Shown: positions 16,310 to 26,288 of the stretch, in pieces | Position numbering within the stretch: the first letter of the stretch is position 1 | Layout of the letters: every line of letters begins with the position of its first letter | Source: JAIBCM01 sp041395165 | GTDB lineage: Bacteria > Verrucomicrobiota > Verrucomicrobiia > JADLBR01 > JAIBCM01 | NCBI GenBank assembly: GCA_041395165.1 | Contig: JAWLBA010000014.1 | Span: forward strand, 1 to 39,005 | DNA length: 39,005 nucleotides | Reading direction: 5' to 3' | The notes under the pieces: generated by a model | What the model was told of the DNA's origin: nothing | The model's input: the letters and a program-made list of their open reading frames with translations, nothing else | Database searches by the model: none | Made by a program: the position numbers and the translations under genes

Positions 16310-17253
16310 TTAAGCCGCCACCAAGCGAGAGTGATAATCCTATCAAAATCTATTTAAGAGAGATAGGGGAAGTTCCTTTAATTTCTGTTCAAGAGGAATT
16401 AAGACTGGCCGAATTAATACAAAATGGGATGGCTTCAGAGAAAGAATTGTGTGAATTAGACAAAAAAGGAAGTCTGGAATTTTCTGATAAAGAAAAAACT
16501 ATTAGAAAAAATTTAGAAGAGGTAATAGAAAAAGGCCAGGCTGCTCGCCAACAGATGATTAAGGCGAATCTGCGTTTGGTAGTAAAAATTGCTCAAGATT
16601 ATTCGAATTATGGTTTGCCACTTTTAGATTTAATTTCTGAAGGAAATATTGGTTTGATGAAGGCGGTGGAACGCTTTGAGCCGACTCATGGCGCAAAGTT
16701 GAGCACTTACGCCGCGTGGTGGATCAAGCAAGCTGTTAAGCGAGCTTTAGCGAATCAAGGAAAGACCATTCGTTTGCCTGTGCATATAACAGACAAAATT
16801 TCTAAATTGCGCCGTTTAAGCTCTCAACTTACTGAGGAATTTGGTCGTGAGCCGACTGATGAGGAATTGGCTGAAGAGTTGGGGGTTTCAGCGAGCAAAG
16901 TCGCAGAATGGCGAAATATCGGCATTCGTCCTGCCTCTTTGAATGCTATGATGGGAGAAGATGAGGATGGGTTAGAGTTTGGAGAAGTGGTGAGCGATGA
17001 CTCAATGCGCTCTCCAGATGAATTAATTGGTGACGAGGATTTAACACAGGAAATGTTAAAATGTTTAGAGGTATTGGAACCTAGGGAAAGAGAAATTTTA
17101 GCTTGTCGTTATGGGTTAGATGGTGAAACACCGCTTACATTAGAAGAAGTGGGTGAAAAATTTCAAGTGACGCGAGAGCGCATTCGCCAACTTCAAAAAG
17201 TGAGTCTTAGTAAATTAAAACGCGCTTTAGATAAAAAAGATCGCGTTCGATAA
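16306..17253 (+). CDS. Second sigma-70 family RNA polymerase sigma factor (group 2-like)
   Basis: A 315-aa sigma factor without region 1.1. Region 1.2 is NPIKIYLREIGEVPLIS. Region 2 contains MIKANLRLVVKIAQDYSNYG, LLDLISEGNIGLMKAVERFE and LSTYAAWWIKQAVKRAL. Region 3 is present, and region 4.2 is the HTH LTLEEVGEKFQVTRERIRQL. The start is fixed by an in-frame TGA at 16303-16305. Together with the housekeeping RpoD at 24392 this gives two sigma-70 factors in 10 kb. The domain set resembles RpoS/SigB-type group 2 factors that redirect polymerase in stress or stationary phase, but the regulon cannot be read from sequence. It is convergent with gyrA, with only 5 bp between the stops. Confidence 0.92.
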   Translation: MIKPPPSESDNPIKIYLREIGEVPLISVQEELRLAELIQNGMASEKELCELDKKGSLEFSDKEKTIRKNLEEVIEKGQAARQQMIKANLRLVVKIAQDYSNYGLPLLDLISEGNIGLMKAVERFEPTHGAKLSTYAAWWIKQAVKRALANQGKTIRLPVHITDKISKLRRLSSQLTEEFGREPTDEELAEELGVSASKVAEWRNIGIRPASLNAMMGEDEDGLEFGEVVSDDSMRSPDELIGDEDLTQEMLKCLEVLEPREREILACRYGLDGETPLTLEEVGEKFQVTRERIRQLQKVSLSKLKRALDKKDRVR

Positions 17254-17258
17254 AATTT

Positions 17259-19889
17259 TTATTCGCTTGGGGAATTCTCGTCTCCTTCAGCGGCTTCTTC
17301 CTGAGATTGGCTGATAACCGGAGCAATTGCCAATAGTTTATCTTTAGTTTCTAAATTTACTAGTTTGACGCCCATCGTATTGCGTCCTGTTTCGCGAATA
17401 TCTTTACAACGGATGCGAACCATTTGACCTTTTTCCGTGATCAACATGATTTCGTCGTCATCAACAACTGTTAAAGCACCTACGACATTACCCGTTTTCT
17501 CGCCTGTTTTCATTGTGATAACACCTTTGCCACCACGTGATTGCAGGCGGTAAGCTTCGAAAGCAGTGCGTTTACCGATTCCATTTTCACCTGCTACTAA
17601 CAGAGTAGCTTGAAGGTTTACGATAGCCAGTGCGACCACTTCATCTTTAGTGTCCAATGTAATGCCGCGAACACCTGTAGCAGGTCGACCCATACTGCGC
17701 ACATTTTCTTCGTTGAATCGAATGCTCATACCTTGTTGCGTGATTAGGACTGCTTCATCATGACCGGATGTTAATCTGACTTCGATCAATGTATCGTTGG
17801 ATTCGATGCCAATAGCGATAATGCCACCGCGTCGGGTGTTAGCAAAAGCTTCCAAAGGAGTTTTTTTCACGGTGCCTAATTTAGTCGCAAAGAAAACAAA
17901 CTGTTCTTGTTGCCAGGTTAAATCTTCATTGTTAGCGCCGCGTTTTGATTCCACACGCAACAGGGCTACGATTTTTTCTGTGGGTTGTAATTCCAAAACA
18001 TTGGCAATACTGCGCCCTTTGGAGGCGCGACTACCTTCGGGAATTTCGTGAACGCGTTCTACATACACGCGGCCTGTGTTGGTAAAGAACATCAGATAAT
18101 CATGAGTGCTAGCGGTAAAAAGATGTTCGACAAAATCACCTGTTTCGCCTTCCACGTCAGCTTCGCGAGTGGTTAAGCCAATAACGCCTTTACCACCGCG
18201 TCGTTGTGAGCGATAGCTGGAAATGGCAGTTCGTTTAATTAAACCTGCATGGGTTAAAGTGATAATCATGCCTTCATTAGCAATTAAATCCTCAATAACC
18301 ATTTCGCCTTCGTCTGGGACGATTTGTGTGCGACGCGGTTCGGCATGTTTTGATTTAATTTCTTTTAATTCGGATTTGATAATGGAGAGAACACGTTCTT
18401 CTTTGGCCAGAATATCCGATAAATCTTGGATGGTTGCGATAAGTTCTTTATATTCATTATGAACTTTGTCCATTTCCATGCCCGTGAGTTGGTAGAGGCG
18501 AAGTTCGAGAATGGCATCGACCTGTTGTTCGCTAATTTCGTAGCGACCATTTTTTAATCGTTCATCGCGACGAATGACAATGCCGAATTGCTCAACTTGT
18601 TTTCGAGTGAATTCATAACCCAATAATTTGATGCGTGCCTCTTCGCGCGTTTTGGAACTGCGAATAATGCGGATGAATTCATCCAAATTTTTTAAGGCAA
18701 TGAGAAAGCCTTCTACTGTTTCAGCACGTTTTTCTGCAGCAGCCAAATCAAAACGAGTGCGACGAATGATAACTTCGCGTCGATGTTCAATATAACAATT
18801 AATGAGTTCCTTAAGATTAAGAACTTTTGGTTTTCGCTGGTCAATAGCCAGTATATTTGCGCTAAAACTGCTTTCGAGCGATGTCAGTTTATAGAGTTTG
18901 TTAATAACGACTTTAGTGGCCGCATCGCGTTTGAGTTCAATGACCACGCGCGTATTTTCGTCGGATTCATCGCGCACTCCGCTGGCATCGGGAAGTTGTT
19001 TTTCGGAGATGGCTTCGGCAATTTTTTCTACTAAAACGGCACGATTCACGTTGAAAGGAATTTCATCAATGACGATATTTTCCTTGCCGCCTTTCAGTTC
19101 TTCGGTGTGAATTTTTCCTCGGACTTTGATACTACCTCGGCCTGTATGAAAATAATTTTTGATACCTTCCATACCCAAAATGGAACAGCCCGTTGGGAAA
19201 TCCGGACCTTTCACATATTTCATGAGTTGGGCTATGGTGATGTTAGGATTGTCGATTTGAGCGCAAATGCCATCAATCACTTCTCCGAGATTGTGAGGAG
19301 GAATATTGGTGGCCATACCGACGGCAATACCGGTTCCGCCGTTGACGAGTAGGTTAGGAAAAGCAGCAGGAAAAACCGTGGGTTCGGTGCGCGTTTCATC
19401 GTAATTGGCGACAAAGTCGACAGTGTCTTTATCCATGTCGTTGAGAAGAACGGCACCCAAATGAGTCATGCGCGCTTCGGTATAACGCATGGCTGCTGGC
19501 GGATCGCCTTCCACTGAACCGAAATTACCTTGTCCATCTACGAGCATGTGCCGCATGGCCAAGGTTGAGCCATGTGCACTAAAGTAGGATAAATTACGGC
19601 TTCACCGTGAGGATGGTAGTTACCCGAAGTGTCACCGCAAATTTTTGCGCATTTACGATGTTGTCGATTGGGAAATAAAGACAAATCGTGCATGGCATAA
19701 AGGATGCGACGTTGTGAAGGCTTCAGACCGTCTCGTGCGTCGGGCAGTGCCCGGGAAACAATAACGGACATGGAATAATCCAGGAATGAACCTTTGATTT
19801 CTTCAGCAATGTTAATTTTATCAATTTTTTCGCCTTGAGCGAAAAGTGAAACTTGCGTGCTAATTTCCCGGTTTATTTTCTTCAGCCAT
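17259..19889 (-). CDS. gyrA: DNA gyrase subunit A, two compensating frameshifts as sequenced
   Basis: Breakage-reunion subunit of DNA gyrase. The ATG at 19889 lies 2 bp after the gyrB stop. The first frame reads MAEENKP and needs one G fewer in the run at 19867-19869. It then continues EISTQVSLFAQGEKIDKINI and DYSMSVIVSRALPDARDGLK to MAQPW. There one G is missing at 19559-19560 (TGGCCATG for TGGGCCATG), after which MRHMLVDGQGNFGSVEGDPP follows. The active-site tyrosine is in AAMRYTEARM, and the GyrA-box in the C-terminal wrapping domain is QRRGGKG. The length of 2631 bp is in frame overall (876 aa). Both breaks are homopolymer indels in an essential gene, so sequence error is likely; otherwise an internal start could not restore the domain containing both sites. 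Confidence 0.92.
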
Positions 19890-19891
19890 AA

Positions 19892-22372
19892 TTAAACATC
19901 CAAATTGCGAACATTCAGCGCATTATCCTCGATGAATTGGCGTCGAGGCTCCACTTCATCGCCCATGAGTGTGGTAAACATTTGTTCCGCTTCAATTGCA
20001 TCAGTTAAATCCACGCGAAGCAGTTTGCGTTTTGTGGGATTCATCGTGGTTTCAAAAAGTTCTTTGGCATTCATTTCGCCCAAACCTTTGAAACGTTTGA
20101 TTTGCACGCCGCGTTTCCCAATTTCTTTTACGCTCTCTAAAATTTGTGGAATGGAGTAAAGCGGTGTAACTTTAGCATCTTCTCCTTCGCCAACGATAAT
20201 TTCGTAAAGGGGTTTTTCTTGCGCTGCGTAATGATCTAAATGAAGCCCTTTTTTATTTAATTTTTCCAAAAGCGATGCGATGGCTTTACTTTCGGTTAAA
20301 GGAATGTGCAGGGCTCGTCGCGTGACACCATTTTTCTTTTCGGTTTCTTCCGTGCCATTTTCTTCACCAAACAAACCAAGGTCGATATTGGATGCGGCAA
20401 ATTCATTTAATTCTTCGTCGGTAACAAAATAATGAACGGTTTCTTCATTGCCTTCTCGAACGCGAACCAAATGCTTGGGTAATTCTTGAGTTTTTTTGTG
20501 GCGTCCTGATAAATAAGTTTCGAAATTGCCGCCATGACGTTTGATGGCCACATAGAATTTGTCCAATTGTGCAAGAAGTTCGAGAATTTCTGTGAGTTGT
20601 TTGGGATCCCATTCCTCTTTATCGGCTAAACTGCGTAAGCGAATATCTTCGGTGCCTAATTGGATCAAGATTTTGTTGAGACGCGAATCGTCTTCGACGT
20701 ATTCCTCGCGTTTTTTGCGTTTGATTTGGTAAAGAGGCGGTTGGGCAATGTAGACAAAACCGTGTTTAATTAGGAGCGGCATTTGTCGGTAAAAGAAGGT
20801 TAATAAAAGTGTGCGGATATGTGAACCGTCAACGTCCGCATCAGTCATGATGATTACTTTATGATAGCGAAGTCGGTCGATTTTAAAAGCGCCTTCTCCT
20901 TCGCCGTCGCCAATGCCTGTGCCAATGGCGGTGATCATGGTGCGAATTTCATTGTTCTGTAGTACTTTGTCGAGTCGCGCTTTTTCTACGTTAATGAGTT
21001 TACCACGCAGAGGTAAAATGGCTTGAAATTTGCGGTCTCGTCCTTGTTTAGCAGAGCCGCCAGCGGAATCGCCCTCAACAATATAAAGTTCCGTGTTGAT
21101 AGGATCGCGATCGGAACAATCCGCAAGTTTTCCTGGCAAACCGCCGGCGCTCATGGCTGTTTTACGAACAGCTTCGCGAGCCTTGCGTGCTGCTTCTCGA
21201 GCACGTGCCGCGGTCAGGGCTTTATCAACAATTTTTTTAGCGATGGGCGGATTGGCATCAAAATAAGTCATGAGCCCGTCGTAAACAGCGGAAGATACAA
21301 TGCCTTCGACTTCGGGAGTAACGAGTTTGACTTTAGTTTGCGATTCAAAACTTGGGCTAGGATGTTTGATGGAAAGCACACAAATCAAACCTTCACGAAC
21401 ATCATCACCAGAAATGGCAGGATCTTTTTCTTTGAGAAGATTATTGGCTTTAGAGTATTGATTGATAGAGCGTGTCAAAGCTGTGCGAAATCCCACAAGA
21501 TGCGTGCCGCCATCTGGATTGGGAATCGCGTTAGTAAAACACAGAATTTGATCACTGTAAGAATCGTTATATTGCAGCACACAATCTACGAACATATCAT
21601 CTTTTTGCTTGGCGATGATGACCGGTTTCGGATGAAGGATTTGTTTATTTTTGCCTAATTGTTTGATGAATTCTGAAATGCCGTCTTTGTAATAAAAAGT
21701 TTCTTGTTTGGTTTCTTCGCCTCGCTCGTCCGTGAGCACGATTTCCAATCCGGGATTGAGAAAAGCCAATTCGCGGAGGCGGTTGGCGAGAAGATCAAAT
21801 TGAAATTCTTGGGTGATGGTGAAAATTTGAGCATCAGGCTTGAAAGTTATTAGAGTTCCAGTTTTTTTAGTTTTGCCGATAACTTCTAATTTTTCTGTTG
21901 TTTTCCCTCGCTCAAAGGCCATGTGGTGCACTTGGCCATCGCGAAACACTTCTACGTCGAACCATTCAGAAAGCGCGTTGACACACTTCGCTCCAACACC
22001 ATGTAGACCACCGGAATATTTGTAAGCGCCCTGGCCAAATTTACCGCCTGCGTGCAAATTCGTAAGCACGAGTTCAATGGCTGGCATTTTGAATTTGGGA
22101 TGAAGATCAACTGGGATGCCGCGTCCGTCATCTTGAATGCTGCAAGAGCCATCGACGTGTAATGTGACAAGGATTTTTTGGCAAAACCCGGCGAGATGTT
22201 CGTCAATCGAGTTGTCCAAAACTTCATAGACGCAATGGTGTAGACCGCGCTCATCGGTGTGACCGATATACATGCCAGGACGTTTTCGAACTGCTTCAAG
22301 GCCTTCTAGTTTATCAATCTTTGAGGCGTCGTATTGTTGAATATTTTCTACTTTTTTAGTTTCGTCTGGCAT
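19892..22372 (-). CDS. gyrB: DNA gyrase subunit B
   Basis: ATPase subunit of gyrase, 826 aa from the ATG at 22372. An in-frame TTG at 22429 would add 19 residues but lacks a ribosome binding site. The GHKL ATPase domain shows EVLDNSIDEHLAG, DDGRGIPVD and YSGGLHGVGAKCVNALSEW. The TOPRIM domain shows VEGDSAGGSAKQGRDRKFQA and IMTDADVDGSHIRTLLL, with a Gram-negative-type insertion (about EEYVEDDSRLNKI to LNKKGLHLDHYAAQ) before the conserved IKRFKGLGEMNAKELFETTM. It directly precedes gyrA and diverges from typA across a 151-bp shared promoter region. Confidence 0.97.
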   Translation of the reverse strand: MPDETKKVENIQQYDASKIDKLEGLEAVRKRPGMYIGHTDERGLHHCVYEVLDNSIDEHLAGFCQKILVTLHVDGSCSIQDDGRGIPVDLHPKFKMPAIELVLTNLHAGGKFGQGAYKYSGGLHGVGAKCVNALSEWFDVEVFRDGQVHHMAFERGKTTEKLEVIGKTKKTGTLITFKPDAQIFTITQEFQFDLLANRLRELAFLNPGLEIVLTDERGEETKQETFYYKDGISEFIKQLGKNKQILHPKPVIIAKQKDDMFVDCVLQYNDSYSDQILCFTNAIPNPDGGTHLVGFRTALTRSINQYSKANNLLKEKDPAISGDDVREGLICVLSIKHPSPSFESQTKVKLVTPEVEGIVSSAVYDGLMTYFDANPPIAKKIVDKALTAARAREAARKAREAVRKTAMSAGGLPGKLADCSDRDPINTELYIVEGDSAGGSAKQGRDRKFQAILPLRGKLINVEKARLDKVLQNNEIRTMITAIGTGIGDGEGEGAFKIDRLRYHKVIIMTDADVDGSHIRTLLLTFFYRQMPLLIKHGFVYIAQPPLYQIKRKKREEYVEDDSRLNKILIQLGTEDIRLRSLADKEEWDPKQLTEILELLAQLDKFYVAIKRHGGNFETYLSGRHKKTQELPKHLVRVREGNEETVHYFVTDEELNEFAASNIDLGLFGEENGTEETEKKNGVTRRALHIPLTESKAIASLLEKLNKKGLHLDHYAAQEKPLYEIIVGEGEDAKVTPLYSIPQILESVKEIGKRGVQIKRFKGLGEMNAKELFETTMNPTKRKLLRVDLTDAIEAEQMFTTLMGDEVEPRRQFIEDNALNVRNLDV

Positions 22373-22523
22373 TGGCCGTTTATAGTCTTGAAGGGCTTGT
22401 TTGTCGATTGAAAATTGATAGTTTTTCAAAATAAAAGGAAAGTGATATATTTATTTATCTGGCTTCCAAAGAAAGACCCTGCTAACTCAAACGGCTTCTT
22501 TTTTAAGTGAGATTAAAAGTAGT

Positions 22524-24353
22524 ATGAAAAATATTAGAAATATTGCAATTATTGCGCACGTTGACCATGGCAAGACGACCTTGGTTGATGAGCTTTTGAG
22601 TCAATCCGGAACGTTTCGGGAAAATCAACATGTAGAAGAGCGGGTGATGGACTCGATGGATCTGGAGCGAGAGAAGGGGATTACAATTAAAGCAAAAAAC
22701 GCTTCGTTCCATTGGAAAGATTACATGATTAATATTGTGGACACACCGGGTCATGCCGATTTCGGTGGTGAGGTAGAGCGAATCATGCAAATGGTGGACG
22801 GCGTTTTGTTGGTGGTCGATGCGTGGGAGGGGCCGCAGGCGCAAACGCGGTTTGTATTAAGAAAAGCGTTGGAAGCCGGAATTAAACCGATTGTGGTGAT
22901 TAATAAGGTGGATCGCGAAAATGCAAATCCGAATCAAGTTTTGGATCGTGTGTTCGATTTGTTTGTGGAACTTAATGCAAATGATGCGCAGTTGGATTTC
23001 CCGATTGTTTATGCTTCGGGTCGGGATGGTTATGCAGTAAAAGAGTGGAAAGGTCAGTTGACCGACGAAATTCGTAAGGCGGGTATGACTGCTTTGTTTG
23101 AGGCGATTGTGCAAAAAGTGCCGCCGCCTCAGGTTGATGATGCTGCGCATTTTCAAATGGCAGTGGCCAATCTGGATTATAGCGATTTTTTGGGAAGAAT
23201 TTGTTATGGGAAAATTTTAGGTGGTCGGGTGAATGTGGGTGATCCCGTGATATGCATTCATCGCGATGGCAAGCGTGAACGATCGAAGGTGACAGCCATA
23301 TTTTCCTATGAAGGACTTAAGAAAGTGGAAATTGAACATGCTTCGGCTGGAAATATTGTAGGGTTGGCTGGGTTTGAGGATGTGTTTATTGGTGAGACTA
23401 TAACCGATCGCGAAGATCGTGAACCGTTGCCTTTTGTAGAAATCGATCCGCCAACCATTAAAATGCAGTTTGTTGTGAATGATTCTCCTTTGGCGGGTAA
23501 GGATGGAAAATTTTTCACAGCTCGACATATTAAAGAACGTCTGGTTCGCGAAGCGCGAACGAATGTTGGAATTGCGATCGCTGACACCGAAATCGCGGGT
23601 GTTTTTGAGGTGAGCGCTCGAGGAGAAATGCAGATTGCTATTATTGTCGAGCAAATGCGGCGTGAAGGCTATGAGGTGATGGTGTCGCGACCTGAAGTGA
23701 TTTTTCAAAAGGATGATGTGGGCAACCGTTTGGAGCCTTTCGAAACATTGTCTGTGGAGGTAGGGCAGGATTACTTAGGAGGGGTGCTACAGAATTTGGC
23801 TGGTCGCAAGGGCGAAATTTTGAATATGACGCATCAAACGAATTTGGTGATGATTGAAGCGTCTATTCCCACGCGCGGCTTGATTGGTTTTGAAACTGAT
23901 TTGTTGAATTTGACGAAGGGCACGGGTGTGATGAGTCATCTTTTTCGCAAATACGCACCTTATCAAGGAGAGATTGCGACGCGTCAAAATGGTGTGTTAG
24001 TGGCGATGGAGGCAGGATTAACGACGAGTTATGCTTTGGATATGTTGAGCGAGCGCGGCATTCTTTTTGTGGGTCCAGGCGAAGAAGTTTATGCGGGTAT
24101 GATTGTCGGACAAAATGCGCGTAATGAAGATATTATTGTGAACCCTTGTAAATCGAAACATTTGACGAACATGCGTTCGCAAGGGGATGGAAAAGGTGTG
24201 CAACTTGCACCCCCTTTAAAAATGAGTTTGGAGCGCTCACTGGAATATATTGCGCCCGATGAATTTGTGGAAGCGACACCAACTCAATTGCGTTTAAGAA
24301 AACGAATTTTAGATCATAATAAACGTAAACGAGCTGAACAGCAACAAGCGTAA
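22524..24353 (+). CDS. typA: Ribosome-associated GTPase TypA/BipA
   Basis: A translational GTPase of 609 aa. The motifs are G1 AHVDHGKTT (residues 11-19), G2 around EREKGITIKAKN, G3 DTPGHADFGGE (from 73) and G4 NKVD (127-130). The EF-G-like domains II, III and V follow, then the BipA-specific C-terminal domain (RSQGDGKGVQLAPP, SLERSLEYIAPDEFVEATP). It binds the ribosome and supports assembly and growth at low temperature or under stress. It is monocistronic by position: divergent from gyrB and convergent with rpoD across 38 bp. Confidence 0.96.
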   Translation: MKNIRNIAIIAHVDHGKTTLVDELLSQSGTFRENQHVEERVMDSMDLEREKGITIKAKNASFHWKDYMINIVDTPGHADFGGEVERIMQMVDGVLLVVDAWEGPQAQTRFVLRKALEAGIKPIVVINKVDRENANPNQVLDRVFDLFVELNANDAQLDFPIVYASGRDGYAVKEWKGQLTDEIRKAGMTALFEAIVQKVPPPQVDDAAHFQMAVANLDYSDFLGRICYGKILGGRVNVGDPVICIHRDGKRERSKVTAIFSYEGLKKVEIEHASAGNIVGLAGFEDVFIGETITDREDREPLPFVEIDPPTIKMQFVVNDSPLAGKDGKFFTARHIKERLVREARTNVGIAIADTEIAGVFEVSARGEMQIAIIVEQMRREGYEVMVSRPEVIFQKDDVGNRLEPFETLSVEVGQDYLGGVLQNLAGRKGEILNMTHQTNLVMIEASIPTRGLIGFETDLLNLTKGTGVMSHLFRKYAPYQGEIATRQNGVLVAMEAGLTTSYALDMLSERGILFVGPGEEVYAGMIVGQNARNEDIIVNPCKSKHLTNMRSQGDGKGVQLAPPLKMSLERSLEYIAPDEFVEATPTQLRLRKRILDHNKRKRAEQQQA

Positions 24354-24391
24354 ATAGTTTAGATTTTCTAGCACAATTTTTGGTAAAAGTG

Positions 24392-26217
24392 TTACGAGTT
24401 TTTACTATCGGTCAACTCAAACTGCTTTTTCAGCTTCCAAAAATCCTTGTAATTGGCGAATGCGAGTAGGGTGACGCATTTTCTTAACGCTTTGGCTTCG
24501 ATTTGGCGGATGCGTTCGCGAGTCACTTTAAACTGGCGACCTACCTCTTCCAAAGTTCTGGAGTAACCATCTACTAAGACAAAACGTTGTTCTAAAACAG
24601 CTCTTTCGCGTTCGGTCAAGGAATCTAAAACGTCACGAATTTTTTCTTTGAGTAAAGAGTAAGCGGTCATTTCCGAGGGATTTTCAGCGGATTTATCTTC
24701 AATGAAATCGCCAAAAGTGGTGTCGTCACTGTCGCCAACTTGCGCTTGCATGGAAATGGGTTGTTGCGCCATTTTTAAAATGGCTCGCACTCGTTCTACG
24801 GATAGGAGAATTTCTTCTGAAATTTCTTCTGGAGTGGGTTCGCGTCCCAGTTCTTGGATGAGTTGTTTTTGCACGCGCATGAGTTTGTTAATGGTTTCAA
24901 TCATGTGTACGGGAATGCGAATCGTGCGAGCTTGATCGGCAATGGAACGGGTAATAGCCTGACGAATCCACCAAGTGGCATAGGTGGAAAATTTATAGCC
25001 GCGGCGATATTCAAACTTTTCCACAGCTTTCATGAGACCCATGTTCCCTTCTTGAATGAGATCTAAAAAGGAAAGACCGCGATTGGTATATTTTTTGGCA
25101 ATGGAAATGACGAGTCGTAAGTTGGATTCAACCATTTCGGTTTTAGCTCGCAATGCCGCTTTCATATATTTTTTAAGATCGGCGTATTGCGTGTGGAATT
25201 CGTCAGCGGTAAGGCGGTTTTCCAGTTCGAAGGCGCGCAATTTCTTAAATTGAGCTTTTAGTTCGTTTTTTGCTTCTTTTGAACGTCGTGATTCTAGGCG
25301 TTCGATTGCAGTTTCTATTTCTGCAAGATGATGAGCTTTTTCATCGGCGACGACCCCAAATTCTTCTAGAACTTTTTGCTTATAATAAAAGCGCGCAAAA
25401 AATTTCTCGAGATCGCGAGATGTTTTTTCAAATTCTTTCCATGCTTTTTCCTTTTCTTTTTTGGAGGCTGAAGCTTTTAAGGATTTTAAATAGGCTTTAG
25501 CAACTCTGAGGTCAGCAGCATGTGTGGATCGACAAAGATTTTTTAAGGTTTTGAGATAAGCATCGCGTCCGTCAATTTTTTTGTCTTGAATGACTCGATC
25601 GAAGCGTTCTTTTCCCTCATAGAGTTTGCCTGCTAGATTGATGTAAGCTTGTGCAATAAAGCCGAAGCGATGCAAATATTTTTGTGCCGCAATTTCTGCT
25701 TCTTCGATGCGTTTGGAAATTTCTACTTCTTGTTCGCGAGTTAAAAGGGGAACTTGACCCATTTGTTTGAGGTACATGCGAACGGGGTCGTCAAGAATAT
25801 CAAGCCGATTGTCTTTATCTTCGACTTGATCGTCTGCTGCGGAAACACCGGGACGTTTTTGTTGGTCGACATCGGAAGGGTCGATGACGTCGATTTCCAG
25901 ATTGCGCAAAAAAACCAATACGGGTTCAATTTCTTCGGGCTTTTGAGCCGCGTCTGGAAAAGCTTCGTTAAGATCATCAAAGGTGAGATAACCTTGTTCT
26001 TTGGCTAGACGAATCAGTTCACGTAACCGTTCCTGCTTTTCTAACGAAAGAGTGGGCATTTTTTCTGATGACCGTTCTTTTTTATTTTTTGATTCGCTTA
26101 GAAAGGGAGGCAAAGTAGTAGAAGATTTTACTTTTACTTTTTGCTTTTTCTTTACTTTAGGCGTTGATTTTTTGGCCGGCTTTTTTTAGCAGTTTTTTTT
26201 GGCGATTTTTTAGGCAT
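24392..26217 (-). CDS. rpoD: Housekeeping sigma factor RpoD with lysine-rich N-terminal tail; one frameshift as sequenced
   Basis: The open frame covers region 1.1 (ERLRELIRLAKEQGYLTFDD), region 1.2 (DDPVRMYLKQMGQVPLLTRE), a non-conserved insert, region 2 (VESNLRLVISIAKKYTNRGL, FSTYATWWIRQAITRSIADQ), region 3 and the region 4.2 HTH (TLEEVGRQFKVTRERIRQIE). Upstream, an ATG at 26217 opens MPKKSPKKTAKK in another frame. Adding one A to the A7 run (plus-strand T7 at 26181-26187) joins it to PAKKSTPKVKKK and the main frame, giving about 608 aa. Sixteen of the first 31 residues are then lysine, unusual for a sigma factor. If the shift is real, ATG 26059 (MPTLSLEKQ) would still give a complete sigma core. 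It follows dnaG by 71 bp, the classic dnaG-rpoD order. Confidence 0.93.
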
Positions 26218-26288
26218 AAGTAGTTACTAAGCAGTTCAAATATCACGATTCGATGAAAGCTGAAAAGCTATCCATTTTTCGTCTTAAG

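Noticed and set aside
22373..22523. N-terminal extension of gyrB from TTG 22429
   Set aside because: There is no ribosome binding site, the extra residues are not gyrase-like, and an ATG follows at 22372.
22503..23708. Several minus-strand open frames inside typA
   Set aside because: They are shadows of a fully conserved GTPase gene, with compositionally odd His/Arg/Asn-rich translations.
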